A stretch of 64,000 bases of DNA from UBA6398 sp963644855 (GCA_963644855.1 CAVIQL010000005.1:1-64000); one strand, 5' to 3'. Counted from the first letter of the stretch, positions 18,741 to 28,315 are shown. A program made the numbers and translations. The notes: generated by a model from the letters alone, not told the origin.

Positions 18741-20411
18741 TTAGTTGTTCTTGTTTTTAAGAAGTTCTTTTGCATTGTCCATAGCTGCCGCAGTGATTTC
18801 GCTTCCGCTTAGCATCTTTGCAATTTCGTTCAAGCGGTTTGCCTCAGTGAGTTCTTCCATGCGCGACGAAGTTACATCTTCATCGTTTTGTTTGTATACA
18901 AGATAGTGGAAATCTCCCCTCGCAGCAATTTGTGGCAAGTGGGTGATGCATATCACTTGGGTTCCGCCGCGGCAAATCCCCTGCATAGCCTTTGCCATTT
19001 GTTCGGCAATGCGTCCTGAAACACCAGTATCTATTTCATCGAAAATTATTGTGGGCAAACCTTTTACCTCGGATACTATAGCTTTAAGGCAAAGCATGAT
19101 ACGGGCAATTTCTCCCCCAGATGCAATAGTTTCTATTTCGCGTAAGGCAGAATTCTTGTTTGCACTGAACATATATTTTACGCTGTCGATACCCGAAATA
19201 TCAGCTTCGGGAAGTGTGCCGACTTCTACTTTGAATTTCACATCGGGCATACCGAGCGGAACAAGTCGTGTAGTCATATCTTCGGCAAGTTTGACGGCAG
19301 CTTTATGCCGCGTAGCTGTTAGCAAAGCTGCTTTTTCAAGCATTTCTTTACGGAGTTGTTTGCACACTTTCTCTTTGCTTGCAAGTATTTCCGCTCCATC
19401 GTCGATAACTTCTAATTGTGAGCGTAATTCTTCTTCCTTTTTAAGCAAATCCTCATAGGAATCGAGATGATATTTGCGTTCCAAATCGTAAATCACGGAG
19501 AGTCGTTCGTCAACTTCCTGTAAACGCGTGGGATTGTAATCATCGTCTTCAACGTGTTCTTGTAAATCGCCGTAAATATCCCGCAATTCAATACAAACAC
19601 TATCAATGCGGTTGGAAAGAGACTCGGCTTCGGGCAGAAATTTGGCAATACGTGATAGATTTTCAGCGCAGCGCGACAAGGAATCAACCACACTCCCATC
19701 TTCACTGTCCATAGTATGGCACGTCTCGGCCAAAGCTTCGGTAATTTCTTCTGCGTGGGAAAGTTTTTGCTGTTCGGCTTCAAGTTCTTCCTCTTCGTTT
19801 TCTTTTAGATTAGCCGCTTCGAATTGTTGTAGAGAATAGCGTAGATAATCTTCGTCTTCCTGTTTCTTTGCAATTTCTTTGCGGAGTTTTTCAAGTTCAT
19901 TATGAGCTTTTTTGTATTCGCTATACTTTGCAATGTAATTATCACGCTCTTTGAAATTCTTAGCAACCGAATCGAGTACTCCAATTTGGAAATCTGTACC
20001 AGATATAAGCAGATTCTGATGTTGGGAGTGAATGTCAACAAGTTTCTGCCCAAGTTCTTTTAACTGAGAAACCGTAGCGGGTGTATCATTTATGAAAGCG
20101 CGGCTTTTCCCTGATTTTGAAATTTCGCGGCGTACAACACATTCGTTGCCATCAAAGTCAAAATCGTTTTCGAAAAAAAACTTGGCGATGTCTTGGTTGT
20201 GTTCTTCGAAAACAGCTTCAACAAAACATTTCTCGGCTCCATCTTTTATGGATTTTACATCAGCTCGTCCGCCAAGAATAAGGTTTATTGCGCCAAGCAT
20301 AATGCTTTTGCCAGCTCCTGTTTCGCCTGTTATAACAGAGAAACCGCGATGGAATTCGATATCCAAGGTATCTATGAGAGCGTATTTGCGTATTTTGATG
20401 TTACGAAGCAT
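18741..20411 (-). CDS. recN: DNA repair protein RecN
   Basis: SMC-like ATPase acting early in double-strand-break repair. 556 aa: N-terminal Walker A GETGAGKSI (about 30-38), long coiled coil (roughly 150-370), signature motif ASGGEIARIMLCLKAI and Walker B LPTIIFDEIDTGVSG near the C-terminus. The start is 2 bp after the stop of the porD-like gene, showing tight coupling in the operon. Confidence 0.95.
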   Translation of the reverse strand: MLRNIKIRKYALIDTLDIEFHRGFSVITGETGAGKSIMLGAINLILGGRADVKSIKDGAEKCFVEAVFEEHNQDIAKFFFENDFDFDGNECVVRREISKSGKSRAFINDTPATVSQLKELGQKLVDIHSQHQNLLISGTDFQIGVLDSVAKNFKERDNYIAKYSEYKKAHNELEKLRKEIAKKQEDEDYLRYSLQQFEAANLKENEEEELEAEQQKLSHAEEITEALAETCHTMDSEDGSVVDSLSRCAENLSRIAKFLPEAESLSNRIDSVCIELRDIYGDLQEHVEDDDYNPTRLQEVDERLSVIYDLERKYHLDSYEDLLKKEEELRSQLEVIDDGAEILASKEKVCKQLRKEMLEKAALLTATRHKAAVKLAEDMTTRLVPLGMPDVKFKVEVGTLPEADISGIDSVKYMFSANKNSALREIETIASGGEIARIMLCLKAIVSEVKGLPTIIFDEIDTGVSGRIAEQMAKAMQGICRGGTQVICITHLPQIAARGDFHYLVYKQNDEDVTSSRMEELTEANRLNEIAKMLSGSEITAAAMDNAKELLKNKNN

Positions 20412-20413
20412 TT

Positions 20414-21322
20414 TTATTTTGAAAGATTACGCCAATAAGTATTGTATGAGGCGTTGATGTTCGAAAGTAAATTGTAGAGCGATTCTTTCTCTTGCGGTTT
20501 ACCCTGCCCTTGATAGATATTTACGAGTTCATCGCGTTTGTATTCCGTAAAAAGTTGCGGCAATTTGCTCAAACGTTTGTTGTTATGGGCTTCGCCAAGG
20601 AGTTTAATCGCTTCGGTAATCTTGTTGCGTCCGCTTTCTGCGTTTTCTGCCATTACGTCAAGCCCTTCGCGATGGTAGGTATACTGCATTTTCCTAAAAG
20701 GTTCCATACTTCCATCGAGCATGTCGTTTATTATTGCGTAGCGATTACGGTCATTCCCTGTAGTTTTCCATCCTTTCCCGTTAAGACCCTGTGCAGAATT
20801 GGCAATGTCAAAAGCAGTTTTGAAGAAATCCGTACCTCCTTCTGGGGACATCGTATCATTGTCGATACCTATGATAAAATAGGCGTAATAGCCAAGCATG
20901 GCGGTGAGATCATTATTTATTTGGTCTACCCGAAAATCGAGTTTGTCAAATTCATGATAGGTAAAGTCGAAATTCTCGTCTTTTATACTATACTCCACTG
21001 TGGTGTAAGACGAATTGTATACAGGACGTATTACCATTAAAAGCAGTGAGGCTGTGAAAGAACCGCGTGCATCATCATATTTGTTTATGGTGATATTGAA
21101 CGAGCAGTTTATCCTTTCGTTGTCATTGTATTGTTGGCTGGTCCAACGGCGATTGTTCAGAAAATCACTGATGTTTTTTTCAAGGTCTTCAAATACGCTC
21201 GTATTGGTGCCTGAAATTTTGCTGTGGTTAACCGTTACCCGTGCGTCGAGTTCCTGCGCAAAAGATTTTGTGCAGAATAGAAAAACCATTGCTAACAAAA
21301 GAAATTTCCTTACAACTTGCAT
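20414..21322 (-). CDS. porD: DUF4835 protein, type IX secretion PorD-type
   Basis: 302 aa, signal peptide ending CTKSFAQ, then a soluble domain with the DUF4835 pattern: LDARVTVNHSKISG, FLNNRRWTSQQY, CSFNITI, YYAYFIIGIDNDTMSPEGGT and the basic end YNTYWRNLSK. Proteins of this family have been named PorD and linked to T9SS in Bacteroidetes; the exact role is unsettled. It overlaps the end of coaBC by 13 bp and abuts recN, the usual Bacteroidetes arrangement. I am sure of the family, less of the gene name. Confidence 0.75.
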   Translation of the reverse strand: MQVVRKFLLLAMVFLFCTKSFAQELDARVTVNHSKISGTNTSVFEDLEKNISDFLNNRRWTSQQYNDNERINCSFNITINKYDDARGSFTASLLLMVIRPVYNSSYTTVEYSIKDENFDFTYHEFDKLDFRVDQINNDLTAMLGYYAYFIIGIDNDTMSPEGGTDFFKTAFDIANSAQGLNGKGWKTTGNDRNRYAIINDMLDGSMEPFRKMQYTYHREGLDVMAENAESGRNKITEAIKLLGEAHNNKRLSKLPQLFTEYKRDELVNIYQGQGKPQEKESLYNLLSNINASYNTYWRNLSK

Positions 21323-22512
21323 AGTTCGTCAATAATATCGTTTGCTACTTCGCTTTTGGGCTTTAAAGGATATTCCAACACTGATTTTTTTGATATTATG
21401 GATATCTTGTTGGTATCCACAGCAAAACCGGCACCTTTGTCTTTAAGAGAATTCAAAACTATAAAGTCTAAATTTTTCGACTCAAGTTTATGGATTGCAT
21501 TGTTTCGCTCATTATCGGTCTCCAAAGCGAAACCAATAAGATGTTGGTCTTTGCGTTTAAGTTTTCCAAGTTCGGCGGCAATATCTTTTGTGGGAACGAG
21601 ATGTAGAATCATGTCTCCCTTTTCGCGCTTGATTTTTGAAGACGCAGAGATTTTCGGTGTGAAATCTGCTACAGCGGCACAAAGTATGGCTGAATAGCAA
21701 TCTGAAAATTCTGTAATCGTTGCCGAATACATTTGATTGGCACTTTCTACGTTTACAACTCGTATGGAGGAATTGTGAGTCGACAAAGCAACCGGACCAC
21801 TTATTAATACGACTTCAGCTCCTCTTTGTGCGCATTCTTCTGCGAGTGCATAGCCCATTTTGCCCGAAGAATAATTTCCGATGAATCTTACAGGGTCGAT
21901 TTTCTCGTATGTTGGTCCTGCGGTAATCAATATCTTTTTCCCGAGCAACTGTTGGGATTGGGTGAAGTATTTGTCGAGAAATTCTACAATCTGTTCGGGC
22001 TCTTCCATACGTCCTTTCCCTTGCAGCCCACTTGCGAGTTCGCCTATTTCGGGACTGATAATTTTGTTGCCGTATGTTGTGATTGTTTTAATGTTGTTTT
22101 GTGTAGCAGGGTGGGCATACATGTCCAAATCCATGGCTGGGGCTACAAACACGGGAGCGCGCATTGAAAGATAGGTGGTAACGAGCATGTTGTCGGCTAC
22201 TCCGTTTGCGAACTTTGCAATAGTCGATGCCGTGGCGGGAGCAACCACCATTGCGTCTGCCCAAAGTCCCAAGTCTACATGACTATGCCACGAACCATCG
22301 CGGCGATCAAAGAATTCGCTTACCACAGCGTGTTTTGTTAGTGTGGCAAGGGCTAGTGGGGTGATAAATTCCTTTGCAGATGGAGTCATAACCACTTGTA
22401 CTTCTGCGCCGGCTTTTATCAAAAGTCTTGCGAGCGTACATGATTTGTACGCTGCTATGCTTCCCGTTATGCCGAGAACAATATGTTTTCCTTTCAGACT
22501 GTTATTTGCCAT
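21310..22512 (-). CDS. coaBC: bifunctional phosphopantothenoylcysteine decarboxylase/synthetase
   Basis: Makes 4'-phosphopantetheine for coenzyme A by joining cysteine to phosphopantothenate (CoaB) and decarboxylating (CoaC). 400 aa: flavoprotein CoaC half at the N-terminus (HIVLGITGSIAAYKS, a TASTIAKFANGVADN segment, and FVAPAMDLDMY with the active-site region), then CoaB from about residue 190 (ILITAGPTYEKIDPVRFIGN, AAVADFTP). It overlaps the exonuclease gene upstream by 11 bp and the PorD-type gene downstream by 13 bp. Confidence 0.95.
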   Translation of the reverse strand: MANNSLKGKHIVLGITGSIAAYKSCTLARLLIKAGAEVQVVMTPSAKEFITPLALATLTKHAVVSEFFDRRDGSWHSHVDLGLWADAMVVAPATASTIAKFANGVADNMLVTTYLSMRAPVFVAPAMDLDMYAHPATQNNIKTITTYGNKIISPEIGELASGLQGKGRMEEPEQIVEFLDKYFTQSQQLLGKKILITAGPTYEKIDPVRFIGNYSSGKMGYALAEECAQRGAEVVLISGPVALSTHNSSIRVVNVESANQMYSATITEFSDCYSAILCAAVADFTPKISASSKIKREKGDMILHLVPTKDIAAELGKLKRKDQHLIGFALETDNERNNAIHKLESKNLDFIVLNSLKDKGAGFAVDTNKISIISKKSVLEYPLKPKSEVANDIIDELCKL

Positions 22513-23272
22513 TAAATTTTAAACGCAGTCGAGTGAGTATTTGTTTTGTGTTTTGTGGAAAATCTCCTTGTAGTATCCAACCGTAATATCCGGGATCTCT
22601 TGCCAAAACATCTTCAACCGGTGTGTTTTTGTATTTTCCGAAGTTGAATACAGGAATGTTTTGCTCGTTGTAAACAATGCGTCCAGCAAGATCAACGTTG
22701 TTGTTCATCTTGGAAAAATCTGCAAGGAAATCCACGTCGTTTTTTAGAACTTCGGGATATTTGTCGAGTTGTGCCTTCATCACCTCGTAGGTTGCCATTG
22801 TGTCGTTTTCTGCCGAATGAGCACCATCTAAATCATTGTGGCAATAGAATTTATATGCGGCAGAAAGTGTTCGTGGCTCCAACTTGTGATAAATATTTTG
22901 CACATCAATCAGTTTACTTTTGTTGATGTCGAAACTTACTCCTGCACGCAACATTTCTTCTACGAGCATGGGCACATCAAAATGGTTGGAGTTGAAACCA
23001 GCAAAGTCGCAGCCTTCGAAGGTTGCCGCCAAATTTGTTGCAATTTGCTTGAAAGTTGGACAGTCTTTTACATCTTCGTCGGTGATATGGTGTATGGCCG
23101 TAGTTTCTTCGGGAATGTGGCGTTCGGGATTGATATAAATTGTTTTTGTCTCTTCGTTGCCGTTGGGATATACCTTAATATATCCAAGCATAATGATTCG
23201 GTCGTGAATAGGGCTTACTCCCGTTGTTTCCAAATCAAAGAAGACTAATGGCTTTTTGAGATTTAGTTTCAT
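22502..23272 (-). CDS. DnaQ-like 3'-5' exonuclease
   Basis: 256 aa DEDDh exonuclease of the DNA polymerase III epsilon/RNase T superfamily. Exo I is Asp13/Glu15 (FFDLETTG), Exo II is in FNSNHFDVPML, and Exo III is in GAHSAENDTMAT. A C-terminal segment (FNFGKYKNTPVEDV, YYGWILQGDFP) resembles the tail seen in ExoX-type and Bacteroidetes family members. Proofreading or repair is probable. Located 22 bp downstream of dnaN and translationally coupled to coaBC. Confidence 0.88.
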   Translation of the reverse strand: MKLNLKKPLVFFDLETTGVSPIHDRIIMLGYIKVYPNGNEETKTIYINPERHIPEETTAIHHITDEDVKDCPTFKQIATNLAATFEGCDFAGFNSNHFDVPMLVEEMLRAGVSFDINKSKLIDVQNIYHKLEPRTLSAAYKFYCHNDLDGAHSAENDTMATYEVMKAQLDKYPEVLKNDVDFLADFSKMNNNVDLAGRIVYNEQNIPVFNFGKYKNTPVEDVLARDPGYYGWILQGDFPQNTKQILTRLRLKFNGK

Positions 23273-23294
23273 ATAAATCTGTGTAGGTGAAACA

Positions 23295-24479
23295 TCAGTC
23301 GTTTATGATGCTCGGCATGAGCAACATTACGATTTCTTCCTTGTGCAATGGTTTGCCTTCCTCGTCTTTTTCGTCTTTGGGTTGCGGAGAAGGAACGATT
23401 ATGGCGGCACGGCTTTGATCGGCTATTTGGAATTCAACGTTTTCACATGTGAGATTGTTGAGAAAATCGATGAGTGTTGTGCCTTTGAAACCTATGTTCA
23501 TTGGCATTCCGTCGTATTCGCAAATCATTTTCTCTTCTGCCGATTGAGAATAGTCGATATTCTGTACGCTGGTAACTATTTGATCGGATTCCATGTGGAG
23601 TTTAACGAGCGAACTTACGGTGTCGGCAAACACAAGCACGCGGCGCAGCATGTTGATAAACGCCATGCGGTTCACGGTAAGGTGGTTGGGGTTGTTGTGC
23701 GGCACTACTTTGTCGTATGCAGGGAATTTCCCATCGATAAGGCGACAAGTCATGCTGAAAGATTCCATTTTGATTTCGGCTTTTGTCTCTGCAAATTTTA
23801 CGCTGATGTCTCCCGTTTCTTTGGCAAGCAATGAGCGGAGGAGTTGGGCGGGCTTGTTTGAAAGCACATACTGTCCGGCGGGAATATTGTTTTCGTTTGC
23901 CCAACGTGTATACTCAAGTTTGCGTCCATCGCTTGCTACTACCGAGATACTTCCTTTTGTGCCGTTTTCTGCATTGTCTTGTGTGATGTCGAAAAGAAGG
24001 CCTGTCATCACGGGGTGGGCGCTATCGGGAGCTGCTGTTGCAAACAATGCGCGGCTAACGGCATCGAGCAATAGTTTTGCCTCTACTTTTATCTCGTTGC
24101 TATCGGCAGGAAATTCTGTGTATGAGGGATATTCGTCGGCATTTTCGCTAACGAGTGAGAAATGTCCGTTCTGATATATAATGTTGGTGTTGAAGTTTTC
24201 CGTATCTACGTCGAATGTAACGGGTTGCTCGGGTATTCCTTTCACGGCGTCAATTACTGTTTTGGCGTTGATGGCAAAACGGTAGTCTCCGCTCGGTTCG
24301 TTGACGCCAACATTTGTAACAAGTGTATTTTCGCCGTCCGACGCTGTGATTTTCAGAGTGCTTCCTGTTACTTCAAAAAGGAAACTGCCGAGTATCGACA
24401 TCTGGTTTTTGGTATTGATAACCTTTACTATGGCTTGAAGATGCTCGGCAAGTTCAGAACTGGAGAGTGAGAATTTCAT
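23295..24479 (-). CDS. dnaN: DNA polymerase III beta sliding clamp
   Basis: Ring-shaped processivity clamp. 394 aa from the ATG at 24479 (MKFSLSSSELAEHLQAIVKVI), with three repeated clamp domains and motifs such as VTFDVDTENFN, GLLFDI and YVLSNKPAQLLRSLL. The frame back to 24536 would cross the promoter and is rejected. First gene of a six-gene run dnaN > exonuclease > coaBC > porD-like > recN > TPR with gaps of at most 22 bp. The C-terminal end (LLMPSIIND) includes a slightly charged loop before it. Confidence 0.95.
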   Translation of the reverse strand: MKFSLSSSELAEHLQAIVKVINTKNQMSILGSFLFEVTGSTLKITASDGENTLVTNVGVNEPSGDYRFAINAKTVIDAVKGIPEQPVTFDVDTENFNTNIIYQNGHFSLVSENADEYPSYTEFPADSNEIKVEAKLLLDAVSRALFATAAPDSAHPVMTGLLFDITQDNAENGTKGSISVVASDGRKLEYTRWANENNIPAGQYVLSNKPAQLLRSLLAKETGDISVKFAETKAEIKMESFSMTCRLIDGKFPAYDKVVPHNNPNHLTVNRMAFINMLRRVLVFADTVSSLVKLHMESDQIVTSVQNIDYSQSAEEKMICEYDGMPMNIGFKGTTLIDFLNNLTCENVEFQIADQSRAAIIVPSPQPKDEKDEEGKPLHKEEIVMLLMPSIIND

Positions 24480-24533
24480 GACTATATCTTTTTTATTTTT
24501 ATCGTTGTGGTGTGTAGCCACTATGCTACATTG

Positions 24534-24562
24534 CAAAGATAGTAATTTCTTTGCAAGCCAAA
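24534..24562 (-). promoter_or_regulatory. dnaN operon promoter
   Basis: Minus-strand TTTG (24559-24562), 17-bp spacer, TATCTTTG (24534-24541), matching the Bacteroidetes -33/-7 pattern closely. It would give a leader of about 45-50 nt. Confidence 0.7.
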
Positions 24563-24881
24563 CTTATGGAAAACATATTTTTGGAAGTTGTTGTAGTGTA
24601 AAATGTTTGGGTTTCTCTTGTGTTTATTTAGCTGGTGTTACATCGCGGCGAGGGTTGTTTTTTTAACTTGAACATTACGAAATATGGAAACTCTGACGTG
24701 TGAACAAACAAGTTCAGTGTCCGTTGTTAAATGAATAATGAGTTTACCTTAACGGGAGAGTCAAAATAGTAGGTCATTGAAATAAAAAGACGTACCTTTG
24801 TCGATGATTTGAACGTATACAGAGAGGGTTCTCTGGAATACTATATGGAAAACTTACAAACAATTAAACTTGCAAAATAAG
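24563..24881. other. intergenic region between dnaN and GH3 gene
   Basis: Divergent gap. On the plus strand a TACCTTTG box at 24793-24800 may be the -7 element for the GH3 lipoprotein gene, with a leader near 75 nt. I see no repeat array, RNA gene or convincing ORF in the rest. Confidence 0.45.
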
Positions 24882-26075
24882 ATGAATACGAGAAAAACTC
24901 TTTTCTTAAAAGTATGGGTGCTACTGTGTGTGGCATTCACGTTTGCGGCTTGTAACGACGATAGTTCTGACAGTAAAAAACCTTCCGACAAGGAATATGT
25001 GGAGGATGTGCTTAAAGGTATGTCGCTTCGCGAAAAGGTGGGACAGATGTTTTGGATTAGACCCGAATATCTTATTGAAGAGATTGCTTCAGGGCAGGTG
25101 CGTCCGGAAGTAAGAGACTGGCCGACCTATAAAGTAACTAGTCTCACCGACGATATGAAGTCTATTTATAACGAGTATCCTGCTGGTGGCGTGATACTCT
25201 TTGCCCACAACTGTGAGGAACCGCAGCAACTAAAGAAGTTTGTTCGACAACTCAAGGATTTGAAAAACGCTCCTCTGATTTGTGTAGATGAAGAGGGCGG
25301 ACGAGTGGCGCGCCTTGCCAACAACGACGCTTTTCATCTCAAGAAGTTCACAAGCATGACTTGGCTCTGCCAGAATGGCGGTGATACTGCGGTCTACAAT
25401 GCGGCCAACTATATCGGTTCCTATCTTAAGGAATATGGTTTCGACGTGGATTTTGCTCCAGTATCCGACGTAAACAGTAATCCAGACAACCCGATTATCG
25501 GAACCAGAGCGTTCAGCAGCGATCCCGACACGGTGGCTACGATGGTTTGTAGCTACCTTGATGGATTGAGTGCCAACGGCATTGTGGGCTGCATTAAACA
25601 CTTCCCCGGTCATGGTGATACCAAGACTGACACCCATTTGGGCTATGCCGAAACAAAGAAGATATGGGCGGAGATGTTGCAATGCGAGATGATACCGTTT
25701 AAAGCCGGCATACAACATGGTGTGGAGACTATTATGACGGCTCATATCACTGCTCCCAACGTGGACAACAACAATGTTCCGTCTACGCTCTCTAGCGTGA
25801 TTCTTCAGGACAAACTACGCGATGAACTGGGCTATGGCAACGTAATCGTAACCGATGCAATGGAGATGGGAGCTATCACCGTGCAGTATGAGCCGGAAGA
25901 TGCTGCAGTGAAGTGTATTCAGGCTGGTGTAGATGTGGTGCTTTGCATACATAGTTATAAGAAAGCATTTGAAGCAGTGGTGGAAGCTGTGAAAAATGGT
26001 GTGATTTCCGAAAAACGCATCGATGATAGCGTGCGACGTATACTTCTTATCAAAAGAAAGCACGGAAGAATATAA
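24882..26075 (+). CDS. GH3 family beta-N-acetylhexosaminidase-like lipoprotein
   Basis: 397 aa lipoprotein: lipobox FAAC with Cys24, followed by acidic NDDSSDS, which resembles the Bacteroidetes lipoprotein surface-export signal. GH3 catalytic domain of NagZ type: DEEGGRVARL (136-145), KHFPGHGDT (239-247, supplying the His general acid of NagZ enzymes) and nucleophile Asp325 in VTDAMEMGAI. A single-domain GH3 with KHFPGHG usually cleaves GlcNAc-containing peptidoglycan or glycans. A TTG start at 24870 is possible but the ATG gives a standard signal. Followed by array F. Confidence 0.88.
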   Translation: MNTRKTLFLKVWVLLCVAFTFAACNDDSSDSKKPSDKEYVEDVLKGMSLREKVGQMFWIRPEYLIEEIASGQVRPEVRDWPTYKVTSLTDDMKSIYNEYPAGGVILFAHNCEEPQQLKKFVRQLKDLKNAPLICVDEEGGRVARLANNDAFHLKKFTSMTWLCQNGGDTAVYNAANYIGSYLKEYGFDVDFAPVSDVNSNPDNPIIGTRAFSSDPDTVATMVCSYLDGLSANGIVGCIKHFPGHGDTKTDTHLGYAETKKIWAEMLQCEMIPFKAGIQHGVETIMTAHITAPNVDNNNVPSTLSSVILQDKLRDELGYGNVIVTDAMEMGAITVQYEPEDAAVKCIQAGVDVVLCIHSYKKAFEAVVEAVKNGVISEKRIDDSVRRILLIKRKHGRI

Positions 26076-26240
26076 TATGGTTCTATAAATTAGCTTTGGC
26101 AGATTTACGAGTTTGTTTTTTAGGGCAATGTGTCGTCGGGCGATGGAGTATAGCGGACTATACAACTGAACGAATAGACACATTGAACCGAAAAGAGACC
26201 ACAAGATGACTAAACATAAATCGCCGAACTTTGCTGAAAG

Positions 26241-26345
26241 AAACGTGATGGGATATCGTTAAAACGATGTCCGACCAAATTTAAATTCCAAGGCATCTAA
26301 TTTAAATTAGATGCCTTGGAATTTTTGCGATATAAGATGTAGTAT
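26241..26345. repeat. 21-bp phased repeat array F with 42-bp perfect palindrome
   Basis: Units centred at 26251, 26272, 26293, 26314 and 26335, exactly 21 bp apart. The third and fourth (TCCAAGGCATCTA and TAGATGCCTTGGA) form a perfect 42-bp palindrome at 26283-26324 (arms begin AAATTCCAAGGCATC). It lies between convergent genes and could terminate both. Nothing else is seen in 26076-26381. Confidence 0.9.
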
Positions 26346-26381
26346 TTTTCTCTTATTGAAACCTGATTTGCGACAAGGCTT

Positions 26382-27074
26382 TTATAAAATCATAGCAAAC
26401 AGCGATGCGCCTACAACGGTTAACACACCGCTTACAACGATTGACAAACCGCTGGTAGCTCCTTCGATTGTGCCCATTTCCATTGCGCGGGCCGTTCCAA
26501 CGGCGTGAGAAGCCGATCCAATGGCTATACCTTTGGCAATAGGCTCTTTAATATGAATCAACTTTAGAAAACTTTCGGCAAAGATGTTTCCCAACACACC
26601 TGTAATGATTATCGCCATCACGCTTATGGGAACTATTCCGCCCAATTCCTCAGACACGCCCATTCCTATGGCAGTGGTTATCGATTTTGGCAGGAAGGTT
26701 ACGTAGGAAATATGGTCCCAGTTGAAAACAAGTGCGAGAAGCAGAATGCTCAAAAGGCTTGACAACACTCCGGCAGCGATACCCGAGAGAATGGCATGGT
26801 AGTTCTTTTTAAGCATTTCCACTTGTTGATAAAGAGGAACGGCAAGGCAAACGGTGGCAGGCGTTAACAGATAACTCAACCACGATGCGCCGGCGTTGTA
26901 ATCCTTGTAGCTTACTCCCGTGGCAGTTATGAAAGCAATGCAAACCACTATACTCACGAGCAGAGGGTTCATCAAAGCCCAACCAGTCTTTCTTTTCAGA
27001 AACATACCTATTGCATAGGAACCAAGGCTTATCAATACGCCAAAATAAACGGAATCTTGAAGCAATTCTTTCAT
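26382..27074 (-). CDS. lrgB: LrgB/CidB/YohK-family membrane protein
   Basis: 230 aa inner-membrane protein with about eight hydrophobic segments. Family marks: GWALMNPLLVSI, TPATVCLAVPLYQQ, FLPKSITTAIGMGVSEELGG and IGSASHAVGTARAMEMG. LrgAB systems were described as antiholin-like and later tied to pyruvate or small-molecule transport in some bacteria. The start at 27074 overlaps lrgA by 4 bp (ATGA); the frame upstream to 27197 is a Cys-rich shadow of lrgA. Third gene of a three-gene operon. Confidence 0.88.
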   Translation of the reverse strand: MKELLQDSVYFGVLISLGSYAIGMFLKRKTGWALMNPLLVSIVVCIAFITATGVSYKDYNAGASWLSYLLTPATVCLAVPLYQQVEMLKKNYHAILSGIAAGVLSSLLSILLLALVFNWDHISYVTFLPKSITTAIGMGVSEELGGIVPISVMAIIITGVLGNIFAESFLKLIHIKEPIAKGIAIGSASHAVGTARAMEMGTIEGATSGLSIVVSGVLTVVGASLFAMIL

Positions 27075-27427
27075 TTGGCAATCTTTTTTCGACGTATCAC
27101 AAATTGCGTAACTGCGCCCGCAGCACCCATGACAACAAACGTGCTCACCACAGTAACAACAATATAGGCAACAACGTGGTTGCTTATTGCCTCCCAAGTG
27201 TCTACCAATCCTACGGCAGCGGGAATAAACATCACGGGCATTATTGCAATGAGAAAAGTGCTCGTTTCGCGCAGTTGTTTCACCTTTATCAATTTACTTT
27301 CGAGTGCCATGAACAGCAGTAGAATGCCATAAATGCTTGCAGGAATAGGCAGCGGAATAAAATAGTGAAGCAGTTCGCCGGCAAAAGAGAACCCTATGAT
27401 AATAATGAATTGTATAATATATTTCAT
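27071..27427 (-). CDS. lrgA: LrgA/CidA-family holin-like membrane protein
   Basis: 118 aa with four membrane segments; family marks GELLHYFIPLPIPASIYGILLLF and MPVMFIPAAVGL. Partner of LrgB, which overlaps its stop. Starts 9 bp after the kinase-like gene, so the three are probably one transcript. No LytTR-type regulator gene is nearby. Confidence 0.88.
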   Translation of the reverse strand: MKYIIQFIIIIGFSFAGELLHYFIPLPIPASIYGILLLFMALESKLIKVKQLRETSTFLIAIMPVMFIPAAVGLVDTWEAISNHVVAYIVVTVVSTFVVMGAAGAVTQFVIRRKKIAK

Positions 27428-27436
27428 GTCGGAAAA

Positions 27437-28015
27437 TTACGGTTTAACAGCCTCTATATATTGCGCGATAAGCTCTACCGATTTTTCTGTACCCAACCTT
27501 ATGCTGTCGATACAAAGATCGTAATCCTCGGCGTTGCCCCACGTAAGCCCAGTATAGTATTTGTGGTAGCGCACACGGCTATCGTCGAGATTGTTTACGT
27601 ATTCTTCTGCCTCTTCGTGCGACAAGTTTTTTTCTTTGCCTATTGCCTTGATGCGCGCGTCAAGATTTCCTTTCAGGAAAACCGATACAAGATCTTCGCG
27701 ATGCTTGAAAATATAATTTCCGCAGCGTCCTATTACAATACAGTCGTTTTCCCCGATAAGTTCCTGCAACATGCGCAGCGATTTGTGGCTTGGGTCGGCA
27801 TCGTCATATGCTGCAAAAGACGAAATGGCAAATATCAATTCGTCAACAGGCCGTTCTTCAAAAAAATCTTCGAGTTCACGCACACATTCAATGCGCTTGC
27901 GCGCCATTTCGAGCAAATCTCTACGCGTGTAGAACGGAATTCCAAAGCGCGATGACAAACCTTTGCCGATATTCAACGCGCCACAACCACATTGTCTGGC
28001 TATCGTGATAATCAT
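27437..28015 (-). CDS. cytidylate kinase-like family protein
   Basis: 192 aa P-loop-type protein. The N-terminus IITIARQCGCGALNIGKGL matches the cytidylate-kinase-like family (AAA_26-like, usually R..GSGG..I), with GCGALNIGK in place of a standard Walker A. Further marks are VIGRCGNYIF and the C-terminal NAEDYDLCIDS. True CMP kinase activity is doubtful; members are of unknown substrate. The start at 28015 is preferred; the frame to 28066 adds 17 residues. Heads the operon with lrgA and lrgB. Confidence 0.78.
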   Translation of the reverse strand: MIITIARQCGCGALNIGKGLSSRFGIPFYTRRDLLEMARKRIECVRELEDFFEERPVDELIFAISSFAAYDDADPSHKSLRMLQELIGENDCIVIGRCGNYIFKHREDLVSVFLKGNLDARIKAIGKEKNLSHEEAEEYVNNLDDSRVRYHKYYTGLTWGNAEDYDLCIDSIRLGTEKSVELIAQYIEAVKP

Positions 28016-28259
28016 ATAGCTATATGTTTTGGGTGAAGCAAAGTTACGGAGATTTATCAGCCCCAACCATGCAAAAGTTATAAAACGCCATTCTGTTCAT
28101 ACCCACATGTCTTTTTTGCAAAACGCGTATATCCTTTTGCCGTGCCCCATGTGGTTTTGCTGAAACATGATAGCGTTTATCCAGAACGGTTAGTCCTTTT
28201 AGTTAAACGCCTTGTTGATTTCGTAATATTGTTCTTGGGCTCAACTAAAAGGCATAAAA

Positions 28260-28290
28260 AAGTCCCGAAAGCAAATTGCCTTCGGGACTT
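28260..28290 (-). terminator. rplU-rpmA terminator
   Basis: Stem AAGTCCCGAA / TTCGGGACTT with inner GCA/TGC, followed on the minus strand by a T run (GGGACTTTTTTATG). It lies 25 bp after rpmA. The remaining 28016-28259 holds a 10-bp inverted repeat (28195-28204 with 28243-28252), possible degenerate 21-bp units near 28106-28160, and no gene. Confidence 0.85.
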
Positions 28291-28315
28291 ATTACTTGTT
28301 TGTATCTTTTATGTC

